DNA from: Hypericum androsaemum
Taxonomy: Eukaryota > Streptophyta > Magnoliopsida > Malpighiales > Hypericaceae
Direction: 5' to 3'
Assembly: GCA_963995505.1 (NCBI GenBank)
Contig: OZ023186.1
Span: 7,423,814 to 7,487,813 of the forward strand
DNA: 64,000 nt
The notes below the pieces were generated by a model. It was not told where the DNA came from, ran no database searches, and worked only from the letters and a program-made list of their open reading frames with translations. Below are positions 33,897-45,153 of this stretch, in pieces; the first letter of the stretch is position 1, and each line of letters opens with the position of its first letter. The position numbers and the translations under genes are program-made.

Positions 33897-36500
33897 TGTC
33901 ACGACCCAAATCGGTGGTCGGTGACCGACGCTAGACATCAGCTCCTTTAATCATAAAGAAATCTAGCCAGCCTCAAATGTATTCAGAATTTATAATAATT
34001 ATCTTTTAAATATAAAATTTAAAACTTAATGATCTTTAGTTTCATATTCTAAATTTACAAAATATAAGCCAAGCTTTTCCTTTTTATACTTATTCATATG
34101 TTCTTTTCCCAAGATCAAATTAAACTATATAACTACGGAGCTTCTAGATCAAGAAGCAAAATACAAAATGGAGACCTTGATGCAAGTCCTGAAGAACAAA
34201 GTGGACTTGGTACAATCATAGTAGATCTCTGAACCAATACAACTCATGTACGAGTTCCTTCAAAACTGGTGAGAGGGGGGAGGGGGGGGGGGGTGTTTTG
34301 AAACACCCAATAAACAAATAACATATGCATCGCAATTTATTTAGCCACTCAATGCATAAATATACCTAACACATACATATAACTAATATGGTAATTGAAT
34401 CATGCAGACATGTACAGTATCATAAAATCATACTTACGAGATGACCAAATATAGCATATAATCACAAAGGCACAGAAACATGAGCAAACTACGCAATATC
34501 TCATACCGTCACGTAATTTGACACGTGACCACATAATTCCAAAATCAAATCACAGCACAGGATGAATATTCAGTAGAATCTAAATCGTGTCACTCCCTCT
34601 CCAACACAAGTATACCATATCTCAAAGGCACCATCATCAACCAACCTCCTCGGCCAAATAGTTCTGCCCGTCGGAAAGCAACCATATCATATCAGACCAA
34701 CCTCATCGGCCAAATAGTTCTGCCCGCCGTAGGCAACCATATCATATCAGACTAACCTCATCGGCTAAATAGTTCTGTCCGCCATAGGCAACCATATCAT
34801 ATCAGACCAACCTCATCGGCCAAATAGTTCTGCCCGCTGTAGGCAATCATATCATATCAGACCAACCTCATCGGCCAAATAGTTCTGCCCGCCGTAGACA
34901 ACCATATCACATAGCGGAGCTATCTATATCATATAGTTATTCGTATCACACAATTCATAGGCTCCAAACAAATTAAATATGTCAAATGAACAAACCAACA
35001 TCTCCAGTGCCCACTCGAGGCCAAATTAATCAAAGACTTATAAATCATAATGTCATATCATAATGCTCATATGAAAAATACACAATATGCACTAACAATA
35101 CCATATTCAAATCATAACAAATAAATGGAGTACGCCAAAGAAAGCACGAGTCACATATTATTTGTTTACCGATTTTGGCTCGATGACTATTTCCATGATG
35201 TGCCATCCAATGCCCAAATTTATCTCCTCGCATTTTATACTTCCGAGATCATTATTCATAGTTTCCCCTCTAAAATCACCTCAAGTAAATTTCAGAGCCT
35301 GTTACATAGAAAATTGGTTCCATCCACCAAAAATCAATAACTTTGACTATTTTACTCTTTAAATTAACAATTGAAAATAGCTCTACTTATCGCTTATGAA
35401 ATTCTTTTCCATCTAAACCCATCGATGATCACTTCTTTTAGTGGCTCAATTATATCTTGTTCATTCTTTTTCTTTTCCTGTTTAGATTAGCTTACTTTAC
35501 ATATTCTTTTATTTTAAGTGTCTATCTATAACAAGAAGCTCTTAATGTCTCCAATTTTTCTTAATCAGCTAAACAAACCGTAGTAGCTATTTAATTGCAA
35601 ATGACTTTTGATCAAAATTGATTTCTTCCACTTCATATTCCTGTCCGCAAGCAAATATTCTTATTTGGAAAGTTTACCTGAGACCCACCTTCTATCTTTA
35701 TTTTCCAAACTTGTTAGGGTCATCTTAATGCCAAGCCAAATACTTATTAAATCTTCTTCCAAACTAAATAATTTCTTCTATATTATTCGTGGCTACCATT
35801 AATTACAATTTCTCATTCTCTACGGCAATATTTTTATTAAACCAAATGTAGTGTTCGATCTCTCCAAATTATTTAATAAACCATCGATTTGTCTTCTAAT
35901 TATATTAACAATCCAATCTTTTATCATTCGAAGACCATTAGATCTCCAATTCTTTTATAATTTTTTTAACTAATCTAACATGTTCAACTATGGTTCTTAG
36001 ATTACTTCATATACAATATTTAACTGGTTTCAAATTACTAGCGTTTACTTCCTTGGGCAGAAGTAAAGAATCTGATCAAAGTAATACTTAATAAGCTTAC
36101 CTCGATAACTTTAAGGTGGCTCGTTTTCTCTAGTACCTTAATTTCTCTACTGCCCTTTAACTTCGCATTTCTTTTCTTTCGCTAGTTTCTATTTCCATTT
36201 TGTTTCTCATTTCTTTTTATGTTTCTTTGAACCTTGTCGAATTCCTTCATCTCTTAGTACTTTCTTTTTTTTATAATGTTGATTATGTTCCTTTGTTAAT
36301 TTGTAAGTTGCCACGTTTCCACTTCCATTTTCTTTCCTTTACTGCTGCCACGTTTTCAACTTATTTTCTCACTTGCCACGTATTTTTTACCATTTTATTT
36401 CTTAGATCTTATCACTTGTTAATGAATCATGTTTCTTTGCTTATTTTTCTATTCTAACTTGTCTTATTTTATTTGGTTGTTCTTATCTATGAAAAGACGT
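33897..36500 (-). repeat. Gypsy LTR (family G), copy 2
   Basis: Starts TGTCACGACCC and follows the family G LTR pattern (AAATTTACAAAATATAAGCC, ACGGAGCTTCTAGATCAA, CGTCACGTAATTTGACACGTG). A G-rich run (34275-34293) and hairpin (34291-34308) lie at the same place as in copy 1. A 55-bp unit has expanded to five copies at 34641-34912. The far end is not clear; three CCACGT words occur at about 36311-36380. The LTR orientation is inferred from copy 1. Confidence 0.65.
34641..34912. repeat. 55-bp tandem array in gypsy LTR
   Basis: Five units start at 34641, 34697, 34752, 34807 and 34862. Each reads like CCAACCTCATCGGCCAAATA, then GTTCTGCCCGCCGTAGGCAA and CCATATCATATCAGA. The family G LTRs at 17869 and 61237 have the unit once. 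Confidence 0.9.
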
Positions 36501-36880
36501 GGGAAACTTATTGAATTTATCTTCACTTTTATTTAATACATCAATTTAATTTATTTCTCTATCTAGTACTTTTTAGATATGCTTAAAAATCATATATATA
36601 ACTGGTTCCTAGAATGTTCGAATCATTAATTTGAATTTATATCTCCTCACCTAATATCACCATCGTGATCTTCATCAACTTCAATGATCTCATCGATCGT
36701 TGAAAGATGCACGCTACCATTAGATATTTTTGTCAAGTGAGTAGTGACATATAGTTCATATTACATATTTAAAAAATAATAATTTATGTCAAAATTGAAA
36801 GGATGATAAAAAAAAAGGAAAACTTACCAGATGCCATTTTTTCTTGTTCGTCTGAATCCTCTTCTCTAGTAGCAGAAAGA
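36500..36880. other. Unassigned stretch before the hAT fragment
   Basis: AT-rich; it may contain the 3' non-coding end of the hAT element (minus strand). No inverted-repeat end was identified. Confidence 0.3.
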
Positions 36881-38183
36881 AAGGATCCTCGAATCTAATC
36901 TTGAGAACATAATAAAACTTCAACTACAACAGGAGCCAAAGAACTCCTGAAATTATCTAGCACTCGTCCTCCTGTGCTGAAGCAGATTCAGAAGCAACGG
37001 TAGAGATCGGCACTGCTAATATATCACGAGCCATCTGAGAAAGGATAGGGAACCTAATAACATTTCCTTTCCACCATTGAATAATGTCAAATGGTGGTGA
37101 GCTATTCACATGTCCCTCTTCAAGATAAATATCCAAATCAGACTTAGCTCCTTGTCCCATCTCGCCAACAAATATTTGATATAGCTCCAATACTTCAACA
37201 CAAAATGTGCTACTCCTCTCACTTATAGATGAAGATGTGACATTCAAAGAACATTGCGAGCTATCATCATCAACTTCACCTCGTCTTTGTAATGATTAAA
37301 GAGCTTGTAGAGAGACTCTTTTATCTTCGACTTCATCAAAGTAGCCATTTCAGGATCAGCATGCAAAAAATACATTGAGAACTCTACAAACTTCAACTTG
37401 TAGCGAGGATCAATGACACAAGCTATAAAGATCAACATGTTCATCTTTTCAGGACTTCCCAATATTTTGTAAACTTTTCACTCATCTTTTTGGCAGTCCT
37501 AGCCATCTCAACATCGTCACTCTCCATCCATTTCTTCAAAGTGGAGAAAAGTCTAACAATCTCTACGTAGAAAATATTAGATGTGACATATTTAGAGCCA
37601 GATACCTTCAAAGTAACCTCATAGAAATAATGAAGAAAACCATGTAGTTTTCGAATATAATCCCAATCACTTGCTTCAGGAACTCCTACTTGATCATGAT
37701 TCTCCAACATCATCTCGACGGAAAATAATCTGTCCTACTTTTCAAACCTTTTCCAAACTTTCTCATATTTCAAAGCTGCATTTAACATAAAGTAAGTAGA
37801 ATTTCATCTAGTTTTTACATCCAAAGCTAATTCTACCTTACTTTCATCACCTTCTATGACCATGCATTCTTTGAACAGCTTTAATCTAGCTGGAGAGTAT
37901 TTCACATATCTTACTGCTTGACGAATGTAAAGAACAGATGTTGGTGCATTCTTCAATTTCAAGCCATCAACACAAGCAAGATTTAGGATATGTGCGAAGC
38001 ACCTCATGTGCATATACTCTCCACCAAGAACATTTCCTTCCTTTGAACCATATATTTCCTTCAAATGTCTAATAGCTGTATCGTTTGAAGTTGCATTATC
38101 AACCGTGATGGTTAAAATTTTACAAATCTCCCAAGCAAGATCAATTCCCCGATGAGACTCAATAACCAACCCTGTTTGCAATC
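36880..38183 (-). pseudogene. hAT transposase, 5'-truncated and frameshifted
   Basis: Minus strand, four successive frames: SHRGIDLAWEICKILTITVD, NATSNDTAIRHLKEIYGS, MHMRCFAHILNLACVDGLK and AVRYVKYSPARLKLFKEC (catalytic core with TVDN and the HxxCxxHILNL motif, here HMRCFAHILNL). Then SDWDYIRKLHGFLHYFYEVT, ACVIDPRYKLKFVEF, and the dimerisation region LDIYLEEG, FDIIQWWKGN, RFPILSQMARDILAVPIST and VASESA. After a frameshift near 36960 comes GRVLDNFRSSLAP. This is the plant hAT family with a zf-BED domain (RICESLEEPER-like), but the zinc finger and N-terminus are missing because LINE sequence starts at about 38190. Confidence 0.85.
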
Positions 38184-38189
38184 ACATAA

Positions 38190-38590
38190 CCCAACTAATT
38201 ATCCAACCAGAAATTGGCTGAAGAATCCTCACCAATCACCTTAACAAAGGAAGAGCGGATATCCTCATGAAAGACCATGAATCCTTTAATGATTGAAGAG
38301 CAAACATCTCGAACAGTATCTGAAGTAGCATGGTAGAGGTGATCTCTGAGAACATCAAAGAATCCTGCAAACCTACTCAAAATATCCCATGCCAACCTAC
38401 TCAAAAAGGCAAAGTTCATAGTAGAGAGCGATCTAATGCCCAAACCCTCTTCCTCCTCTGGGACACAAAACCTCTTCCAGGCCACCGTACAGATGCCCCT
38501 ATTATGAATGTCACATGTCCAAATAAAATTTCGAATGCAGGTGTCAATATGCTCAAGCAGCTGAGCTAGCCATTGGTAAACCATCATTGA
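38190..38590 (-). pseudogene. LINE ORF2 fragment, region after RT
   Basis: 130-codon minus-strand frame: IRNFIWTCDIHNRGICTVAW, RFCVPEEEEGLGIRSLSTMN, AFLSRLAWDIL and GEDSSANFWLDN. This is the stretch between RT and the zf-RVT domain of plant LINEs. It is bounded within a few bases by the hAT fragment, on the same strand. Confidence 0.75.
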
Positions 38591-38949
38591 ATGAGTGAGG
38601 GAGCTCTGAATGACTGACTACACTAAATTGCTTAGATAAAATTAATAATACATGAAGTGGGTTTTATTTGTTGCAAGTATTGAGAAACTCTTGCGATCGG
38701 AGAATGCTATACGGGAGGCGATATTTGCGAGTATTTGGAGGAAGATGGGTAATTGGAAGCTCCCAAAAGCTCAACTCTAACATCCGAGAATCTAAGGCTG
38801 GATGAAGGTAAGCAGCTTGATATCTCCATTGGAAGCTCAAGTTGAATAAAATATTAATGTCCACTGTGGAGTTATGGAGATGGGAGACACTCAATTTTAT
38901 AATAATTCCCGACGTTGATTTGAGGATTAACGTACTGTACTTGGATAAT
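38588..38949. other. Unassigned spacer
   Basis: No gene or clear repeat seen. It ends at the target duplication AGTTT (38950-38954) of the next element. Confidence 0.35.
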
Positions 38950-38954
38950 AGTTT

Positions 38955-39306
38955 TGTTGGAAATATTTCAACTTCTTATTTAGTTATTGTCTAATGTAAT
39001 AGAATTCTAATTAGGAATGAACAATAGGGTTAGTCTTCTATAAATAGGAGGGCAGTGTTAAAGAGTTCTTTGAGCAAAACACAAAGGTATATTAGTGTAG
39101 GCAGGGAGAAGGGCTTGAGGTGGGTAGCCTCGCCATAGTCTATGTATCCGTTGTACTACATATCATAGTGAAGATCATCTCTACCCACGTGGATGTAGGT
39201 CAGTTGACCAAACCACATATATCGCGTAACCTCAGTATTCCTATTATTCTCCTATCTCTCTGTTGTTGTGCATGGGCCTATCAAAAGTGCTTTTGCTGTC
39301 CTAACA
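38955..39306 (+). repeat. 5' LTR of family R copy D
   Basis: TGTTGGAAAT...CTAACA. Includes a TATA box (CTATAAATAGGAGG, about 39039-39052) and a conserved stretch AGGCAGGGAGAAGGGCTTGA shared with all family R LTRs. Confidence 0.9.
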
Positions 39307-41001
39307 ACTGGTATTAAGAGGTTGGTGTGTATCCGGGCAGACCTTGGAAAGTTTTGATTATCCCAAAATTTGGGGGAATGTTTGGATTAGGGTTTTGGGA
39401 GTAAACACTGCTCAACCCGAGAAGAATCGACCACCGATTGTCGTTCGCTGCCTGCACACCATGATGCATCATCATCCCATCACTGGAGGAGGTGCATCGT
39501 TGCCGCACCGTGAGAAGTTACAAAGAGAAAGAAGCGACGCTGAGGAGAGGAGATAGAGAGATCGTCAGGGAGAGTGACTCCTAGCCTGCCATCGCCCATC
39601 GTTGGGACCATCCAGAGAGGAGAGGAACTCCTGTACAACCTGCCGTCGCCCACCTCGTGGATAGTAGCTGCCATTGTTCAGAGCCTGAAAAGGGTCGCAC
39701 TGTCGGGTGGAGAGAGAGAATCAGGGTGAGAGAAAGTTGGGGAGAGAGGACTTTCCTCACACATTCTACCGCCGCACTATAGAGAGGAATGGCACCGCAC
39801 CACTGCTCAGCCGAGAGGAGGCCGAGCCACCGTCACAAACCGTTGCCACTGTTGAAGAAGAGTTTGGCCACCGCCCCTTGCTCCTTTGGTGTTTGGAGTT
39901 GTTGAAGATGGAAAACCCTAGATTTCTGTTGACCAAAAGTCAACAATTTGACTAGTTGACCAAAAATTAATAATGTGATTAAAAGTCAATGGATTGGCTG
40001 ATTTATAGTTTTTTTTAACAACTTTAGAGTATGCAGGTATGCAGATGATGGGCAAGGTGATTGTTCGTCCGAGTTGAGACGAATTTGGCTGAGTGAAGGT
40101 CAGATTGAGGTCTTGTTGAAGCAGATGAGTTCAGGTTAGGTAGATTCACAAAAGATCGGTCATGAGGTTTGGTTCAAGGTGGAGGAGTGATACTCCCTTG
40201 TTCCGTGGGATTTGATCAGATCGTGGGTTCATAGTGTTGGACCAGAAGGTAGATCGGGTGAAGACCTTGAGCAAAGCTTAGACCTAGTACTAGTTGACAA
40301 GGCACAAATGTAGTGCAGGGGTGGCGAAGTGCAGTTTAGGACTGGTATTACAAGTGTCAGTTTACTCACGTATTTTGGAGATTACCACATGGTTGTCCAC
40401 GAGGATGGAGTGTGGTGCAATAATTCTAAGTGAAGGTGTCCAAAAAGGTGTTCAGGAGATGGTGATGTAGGACTGGAGTGAGGCAATCACAAGAAGGTGA
40501 TGTAAAGTCTAGAAGTTGGTGCCCTCTTCTCCTGTTTGATCAGAGATCGGTTGAGAAAGAATGGCACCGAAGAGCAGGGTGTAGCTTGCGTGTATACGGT
40601 ATTCTCATAATAGATCAGTGACATCGTGATGATGGAGATTTCCTGTGGACGTGGAGTAGCAAAGATCGGTTGAGAAAGTTTGGCACCGAAGAGCAGGGTG
40701 AAGCTTGTGTGCATATAGTTTTCTCTTGATAGGTTGAGTGATCGAGTGAAGAGCTATGGTGAGTAGATACTTGGAGTTTTTTAGATTATAGAGTTTGATA
40801 GGTGCTCGGAGAAGGTGTTGAATGATCGAGTGAAGACCACACAAGAGTACCCGTCGGATTGAGGCTGACGATAAAGTCATGTTCGAGGTGGAGCATGAAT
40901 CTTAATGGAAGAGGGACGCAGTGGAGATGATGATCGAATGTGGAAGAGCAAGTTAAGCTCGAGATGACGATTAATTTTAGAATTTGACCATAGGTGGAGA
41001 T

Positions 41002-41352
41002 TATTGGAAATGTCTCAACTTCCTATTTTATTATTGCCTAATGTAATAGGATTCTAATTGGAAAAGAATTCTAGGGTTAGTCTCCTATAAATAGGAGGCC
41101 AGTGTTACAGAGTTCCTTGGGCAAAACACAATGGTACATTAGTGTAGGCAGGGAGAAGGGCTTGTGTCGGGTAGCCTCGTCATAGCCTATGTATCTGTTG
41201 TACTCCATATCATAGTGAAGATTGTCTCTATCCCATAGATGTAGGTCAGTTGACCGAACCACGTATATCGCATGTCCTCAGTGTTCCTATTATTCGCCTA
41301 TCTCTCTGTTATTGTGCATAGGTCTATCGAAAGTGCTTCCGCTGCTCTAACA
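41002..41352 (+). repeat. 3' LTR of family R copy D
   Basis: Starts TATTGGAAATGTC (TG changed to TA) and ends CTCTAACA, followed by AGTTT. Confidence 0.9.
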
Positions 41353-41357
41353 AGTTT

Positions 41358-43424
41358 TATGGTTTTTTATTTATAGCTCCGACTAATCGAGCGTTCCCAA
41401 TTGCTCGTACTCGAATCTTCTTTCTTAAACTAAAATAACTCTTCATTATAACAGTTTTGAGTTCAATAAAACTCTTAGTGATATTTAATTGATGATTAGG
41501 TTGGCGACCAAGAATGCGAGTACATAAGAAATTTATTTGTAACTATCGGGTGTGTTACTCTGTACCATACTGACTTTGCTTATAGATGAAATAAATATGA
41601 AATAAATTTACTTTACCAAAAAAGATAAAAAAATGTTTGTTGAGTCGATCGACCCCGACGGGTATGATATAGTCTTGGAATTGATAAGACCCTTAGTGAT
41701 ATTTAATTGACGATTTGGTTGGCGACTAGGTCGGCGATAAAGTACAACGACGTGCTCGACGGGTAAACTAGTTTTAAATTTTCTTAACACTTCCTAGTGA
41801 TATTTAGTTGGCGACTAGGTCGGCGACAAGGGACGTGGTCCATAAGAAATTATTTTGTCAAAGTGAAAATTTCGTAGTGTCCATAGTTTCTAGTCTACTA
41901 TGATTCCCATTTGTAATACCTATCATGTACGAGCATAATCTTCGTCGGATATATTATTTTAAAACACCCTTGTAAAAAAATCAAAGAACACACCAGAAAA
42001 ATATTCAACGATAGAATTTTTAACGAGGTATGAGTGGTTGTATTTGGTTTATTATGGTTCCTACCTTGACTATTTCTGGGCTAGCTTGAGAGTTCTCACG
42101 TAACGGTATTTTTGGCCCACTTGTGCAACAATCCGCCTCTTGGCGTGCTTCGTATCATGGTGTGACTTTATTTCAATAAATCTTCTGCCGCTTTTTTAAA
42201 AAGAACGTATAAAAAACATTTTTCATCATCAATGGAGATTTGTACCATCAAAATCGTTTTAATTATATCAGATGATAAACAAACTTAGAGAAAATATATA
42301 ATACCTTGACCGAAATTGCCTTATTAGTATGACGAGGATGTGTTTTTGACGGAACCGGATTTGGTCCTGGAGGCCAAATCCAGCACGGTGCTGGAGGTTT
42401 TTATTGAAGGATATGCGGGACTATTTTGTAAAAATGTAAAAACACGGTGGTATAATGAAAAAAGCCCACAACTATTAAATCATAACTGGATAAACTATTG
42501 AATCGTAATTGAGTAAATTATTGAATCGTAACTGGGTAACTGGGACGGTCCCGAATTATCCGAGACGGGAAAAAATAGACCATTGATTCATAACTAGTAG
42601 ACCATTAAATCATAACTGGATATACCATTGAATCATAACTAAGTAAACTATTGAATTGCCCAGGACGATCCTCGTTGAATTTGGTCCTGTGAATTTGGCC
42701 TTCCAGGACCAAATCCGCTCCCGTTTTTGACAATCTTGGTTAGCCTCGGGGGCGATCGTGCCCACTGTACTTATACATTCTTCTTGAATCTAAGAACTCA
42801 TAGAGTGAATTCGAATATTTTCCTATTGGGGGGCCTATCATCCGGAAATCTAAGAGCAGATGAAGAAAAGCGAGAAATCTCCATTTGTACCTCAGGTGGA
42901 AAAAAAATTATAGGTTACTATGGAGTTGATAGAGATGGAAATTAACTCAATTTATAAGCTGATACCCAATTAAATATTGAAAATTCCCGAGCAGGTTGGC
43001 GATTCGGTACGTAATCCATAAAGAAATTATGTGAGTCGATCAACGTGCGATTAGGAACGTAGTTCATAAAAAAAATATTTGAGTAGATTAACGAGATCTA
43101 CTAGTATAATAATTTTAGGGATAAATACTCATAAGTCCCTAAATTTTGAGATAAATGTATCAGAAATTTCTGTCAATAATAAATTAGTTCCCGGAGTTTA
43201 AGAAATTAATCTATTAAGATGAATGTTAAAATAATTTATATTCGAAAATCACCCTTTTGCAAATAGGTTATGAATCTCAACATAATCTAAAATACACTTA
43301 CAAATAAAATCACCAAAAAATAAAATAGAACAAGACAAAAATAAATGAACTATCTTTATTTTGCCTCGCGAGTCGTCTCTCTAACATATCTCTTCCTTCT
43401 AACACTAATCCCCAACGACAATCG
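41358..43424. repeat. Low-copy repeat zone with no gene
   Basis: Three imperfect copies of TAGTGATATTTAATTG plus TTGGCGAC/CTAGG text start at about 41477, 41695 and 41795. Four copies of a motif like CCATAAGAAATTATTTTG occur near 41523, 41832, 43015 and 43067. The zone is interrupted by a MITE at 42351-42722. I see no coding sequence. Confidence 0.5.
42351..42722. mobile_element. MULE-type MITE
   Basis: 372 bp flanked by the 9-bp direct repeat GTTTTTGAC (42342-42350 and 42723-42731). Inverted ends read GGAACCGGATTTGGTCCTGG and, from the other side, GGGAGCGGATTTGGTCCTGG. A 9-bp duplication and GG ends fit a Mutator-like element. The middle is a degenerate tandem array of a roughly 20-bp unit, ATTGAATCATAACTGGATAA. 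No ORF. Confidence 0.8.
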
Positions 43425-43785
43425 TATTTCTCAACTTCTTATTTAGTTATTGCCTAATGTAATAGGAGTTCTAATTAGGTGGGAACTCTATTTTTTGTTT
43501 AGCAAGTGAAGACTAGCTCTTATAAATAGGAGGACAGGATTTAAGGATCATTGGGCTAAAGCAATGGGTACATTAGTGTAGGCAGGAAGAATGGCTTGAG
43601 GCGAGTAGCCTCGCCATAGCCCATGTATCTGTTGTCCACATATATAGTGAAATATTCTCTCTACACCCGTGGATGTAGGTCAGTTGATCGAAGCACATAT
43701 ATCACGTGTCCTTAGTGTTCCAATATTCTTATATCTCTCTATTGTTATGTATGGACCTATGGAAATCGCTTCCGCTATCCTAACA
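43425..43785 (+). repeat. Family R solo LTR, copy E
   Basis: Matches the copy D LTR from TATTTCTCAACTTCTTATTT to CTATCCTAACA, with the TATA box (TTATAAATAGGAGG) and AGTGTAGGCAGG. The first about 12 bp (TGTTGGAAA...) are missing or mutated. No internal region adjoins it. Confidence 0.8.
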
Positions 43786-43981
43786 GATCCATATTCAAAG
43801 ATATTATTTTGCCTTTTCACCTATAGGTTAGTTCTTTATAGTGAGGGGGATGTGAAAGGATTTTGGATTTCACACAAGATACAACATGATTTCAATAAAA
43901 TCCAGAGTTCAAACTCTGAAGGTCAAACATTTTACACGTTTGTTAGTTTCTAATATGTTTCAATAGAGATAAATAAATAAA

Positions 43982-44097
43982 GAAAAAATTATTCTCAAGT
44001 CCCTCTGGTTTATTCAAATATACTCAAATGTTCCCCCTGTTTGTAAAATACATGTCGATGTCATTTTTATTTGATTTTATTATACTTTCAGGTCCCT
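43982..44097 (+). repeat. Left terminal inverted repeat of Pack-MULE
   Basis: Partner of 45420-45534. Shared words include CAAATATACTCAAA/CATATACTCAAA, and ACTTTCAGGTCCCT/ACTTTCGGGTCCCT at the inner end. Confidence 0.85.
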
Positions 44098-44433
44098 GGC
44101 ACACGTTAGTCACTTTTTTTTTCATTTTTGTCAATGAAATGACCAAAATATCCTTTACACAAAAAATAAAAAAACAGTGACATCATCGAAGTCTTCTTCC
44201 TCCATTCCTCTGGGTTTAAAAGGATTCTCAATGGACCCGTCAAACACACAGAATTACATGATCACAAGGCAAAAATACACAAACATTCACACGCTGTATA
44301 TGCAAGATCATACCTTTCACCGATTCCCTCAAATACCCATTAGACCTAGCTACTTCGTATGTTAAAATATGGGTTTTCTTTATTGCTCACCTAGAATTCT
44401 TAATCCCAGAGTAATTAAAAAGACAGAGAAAAA

Positions 44434-44561
44434 ACCAACTCATGTATGGTCTGATGGATACGGTGTCAGTCCTTAAGCATGAGGTGGGAGGATCAATTCC
44501 TATGACCGTCTAAGATCCGAAATTGTGAAAACAATTTAAATCTCACAAAAAAAAAAAAGAA
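44434..44561 (+). mobile_element. SINE nested in the Pack-MULE
   Basis: About 128 bp with a tRNA-like head: box A-like TGGTCTGATGG and, about 45 bases on, box B-like GGATCAATTCC. It ends in an A-run (about 44546-44561). An 11-bp target duplication, ACAGAGAAAAA, lies at 44423-44433 and 44562-44572. These are the standard marks of a tRNA-derived SINE inserted by LINE machinery. Confidence 0.75.
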
Positions 44562-44670
44562 ACAGAGAAAAAGAGTGATACCTAGAACAAGAGTAAAGAG
44601 ACAGAGAAACCCTAACGGAGGGAGGGGAGAAAGAACTTTCGAATCAATGGGAAAAGCCTCCGCTAGGGTT

Positions 44671-44672
<2 letters not shown>

Positions 44673-44701
<29 letters not shown>
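44673..44701. repeat. (GA)n microsatellite
   Basis: 29 bp of GA repeats inside the Pack-MULE, next to AGGGTTTGGAGAG. Plant 5' UTRs often look like this, so it may be part of the captured gene sequence. Confidence 0.9.
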
Positions 44702-44705
<4 letters not shown>

Positions 44706-44973
44706 ATAAGGGGGAGGAGATGAAGAAGTGAGCATTCGAGGAGAAGCACAGATTCTCTGCGGACTCCGAGACCCATCAGATGGGGCCGTAGAGTTGATCA
44801 GCATCAAATCCTTCCTCCTCCTCGAGAATGAGAGTGATCTGTATGAGACGAAATCGTAGATACAATTAGTAAATGGAATCATAGAGGGTACATGTTGAAC
44901 CATCAAGCTCATACCTCTTGCCTAAAACCAAAAATCAAATTGAACGAAGAGGGGAGACCATTGAACGAGGGAC

Positions 44974-45153
44974 TTGGACCGCCTTCGGTTGATGAGAGAG
45001 AAAGGCCCTCGGGATGTCGCCGATGATGACCACCTCGACGACGATGACCTCGAGGCCATCAGGGAGTGGCGCCTCCATCAGATGAAGTGCCTCGCCGAGA
45101 AGCAGAGCCATTGGATCTCCCTCGGCCACGGTGACTACTCTGAGATCCACTCC
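44974..45153 (+). pseudogene. Captured TXND9-like (phosducin-like thioredoxin-domain) gene fragment
   Basis: The 72-codon plus-strand frame starting at 44974 contains, at residues 22-60, DDDDLEAIREWRLHQMKCLA followed by EKQSHWISLGHGDYSEIHS. This matches, from memory, the N-terminal coiled region of plant thioredoxin-domain-containing protein 9 homologues, whose Arabidopsis member carries DDLEAIRERRLQQMKKMAEK and ISLGHGDYSEIHS. The thioredoxin fold itself is absent: similarity stops after IHS at 45153, where the parent gene presumably has an exon end or the capture ended. The GC content of 45000-45150 stands out from the AT-rich surroundings. Expression is unknown. Confidence 0.75.

Larger units (their letters stand above)
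38955..41352 (+). mobile_element. Intact non-coding LTR element (family R), copy D
   Basis: 2398 bp with two LTRs, 38955-39306 (352 bp) and 41002-41352 (351 bp), and the perfect 5-bp target duplication AGTTT at 38950-38954 and 41353-41357. After the first LTR comes a degenerate initiator-Met primer-binding site (CTGGTATTAAGAGG), and before the second a short purine tract (TAGGTGGAGAT). The 1.7-kb interior has no gag or pol motifs that I can find, so it is a LARD/TRIM-like non-autonomous element, presumably mobilised by a copia. Confidence 0.9.

Noticed and set aside
39314..39955. Several short frames of 60-80 codons on both strands in 39314-39955
   Set aside because: They fall in the non-coding interior of family R element D, overlap each other, and have no gag, pol or host-gene similarity.
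44446..44510. A tRNA gene suggested by box A- and box B-like words
   Set aside because: No cloverleaf could be drawn; the flanking 11-bp duplication and A-tail indicate a SINE instead.
44493..44912. 139-codon minus-strand frame with a Ser/Leu run
   Set aside because: The run is the (GA)n tract read in reverse and the 3' part overlaps the SINE; no protein family is suggested.
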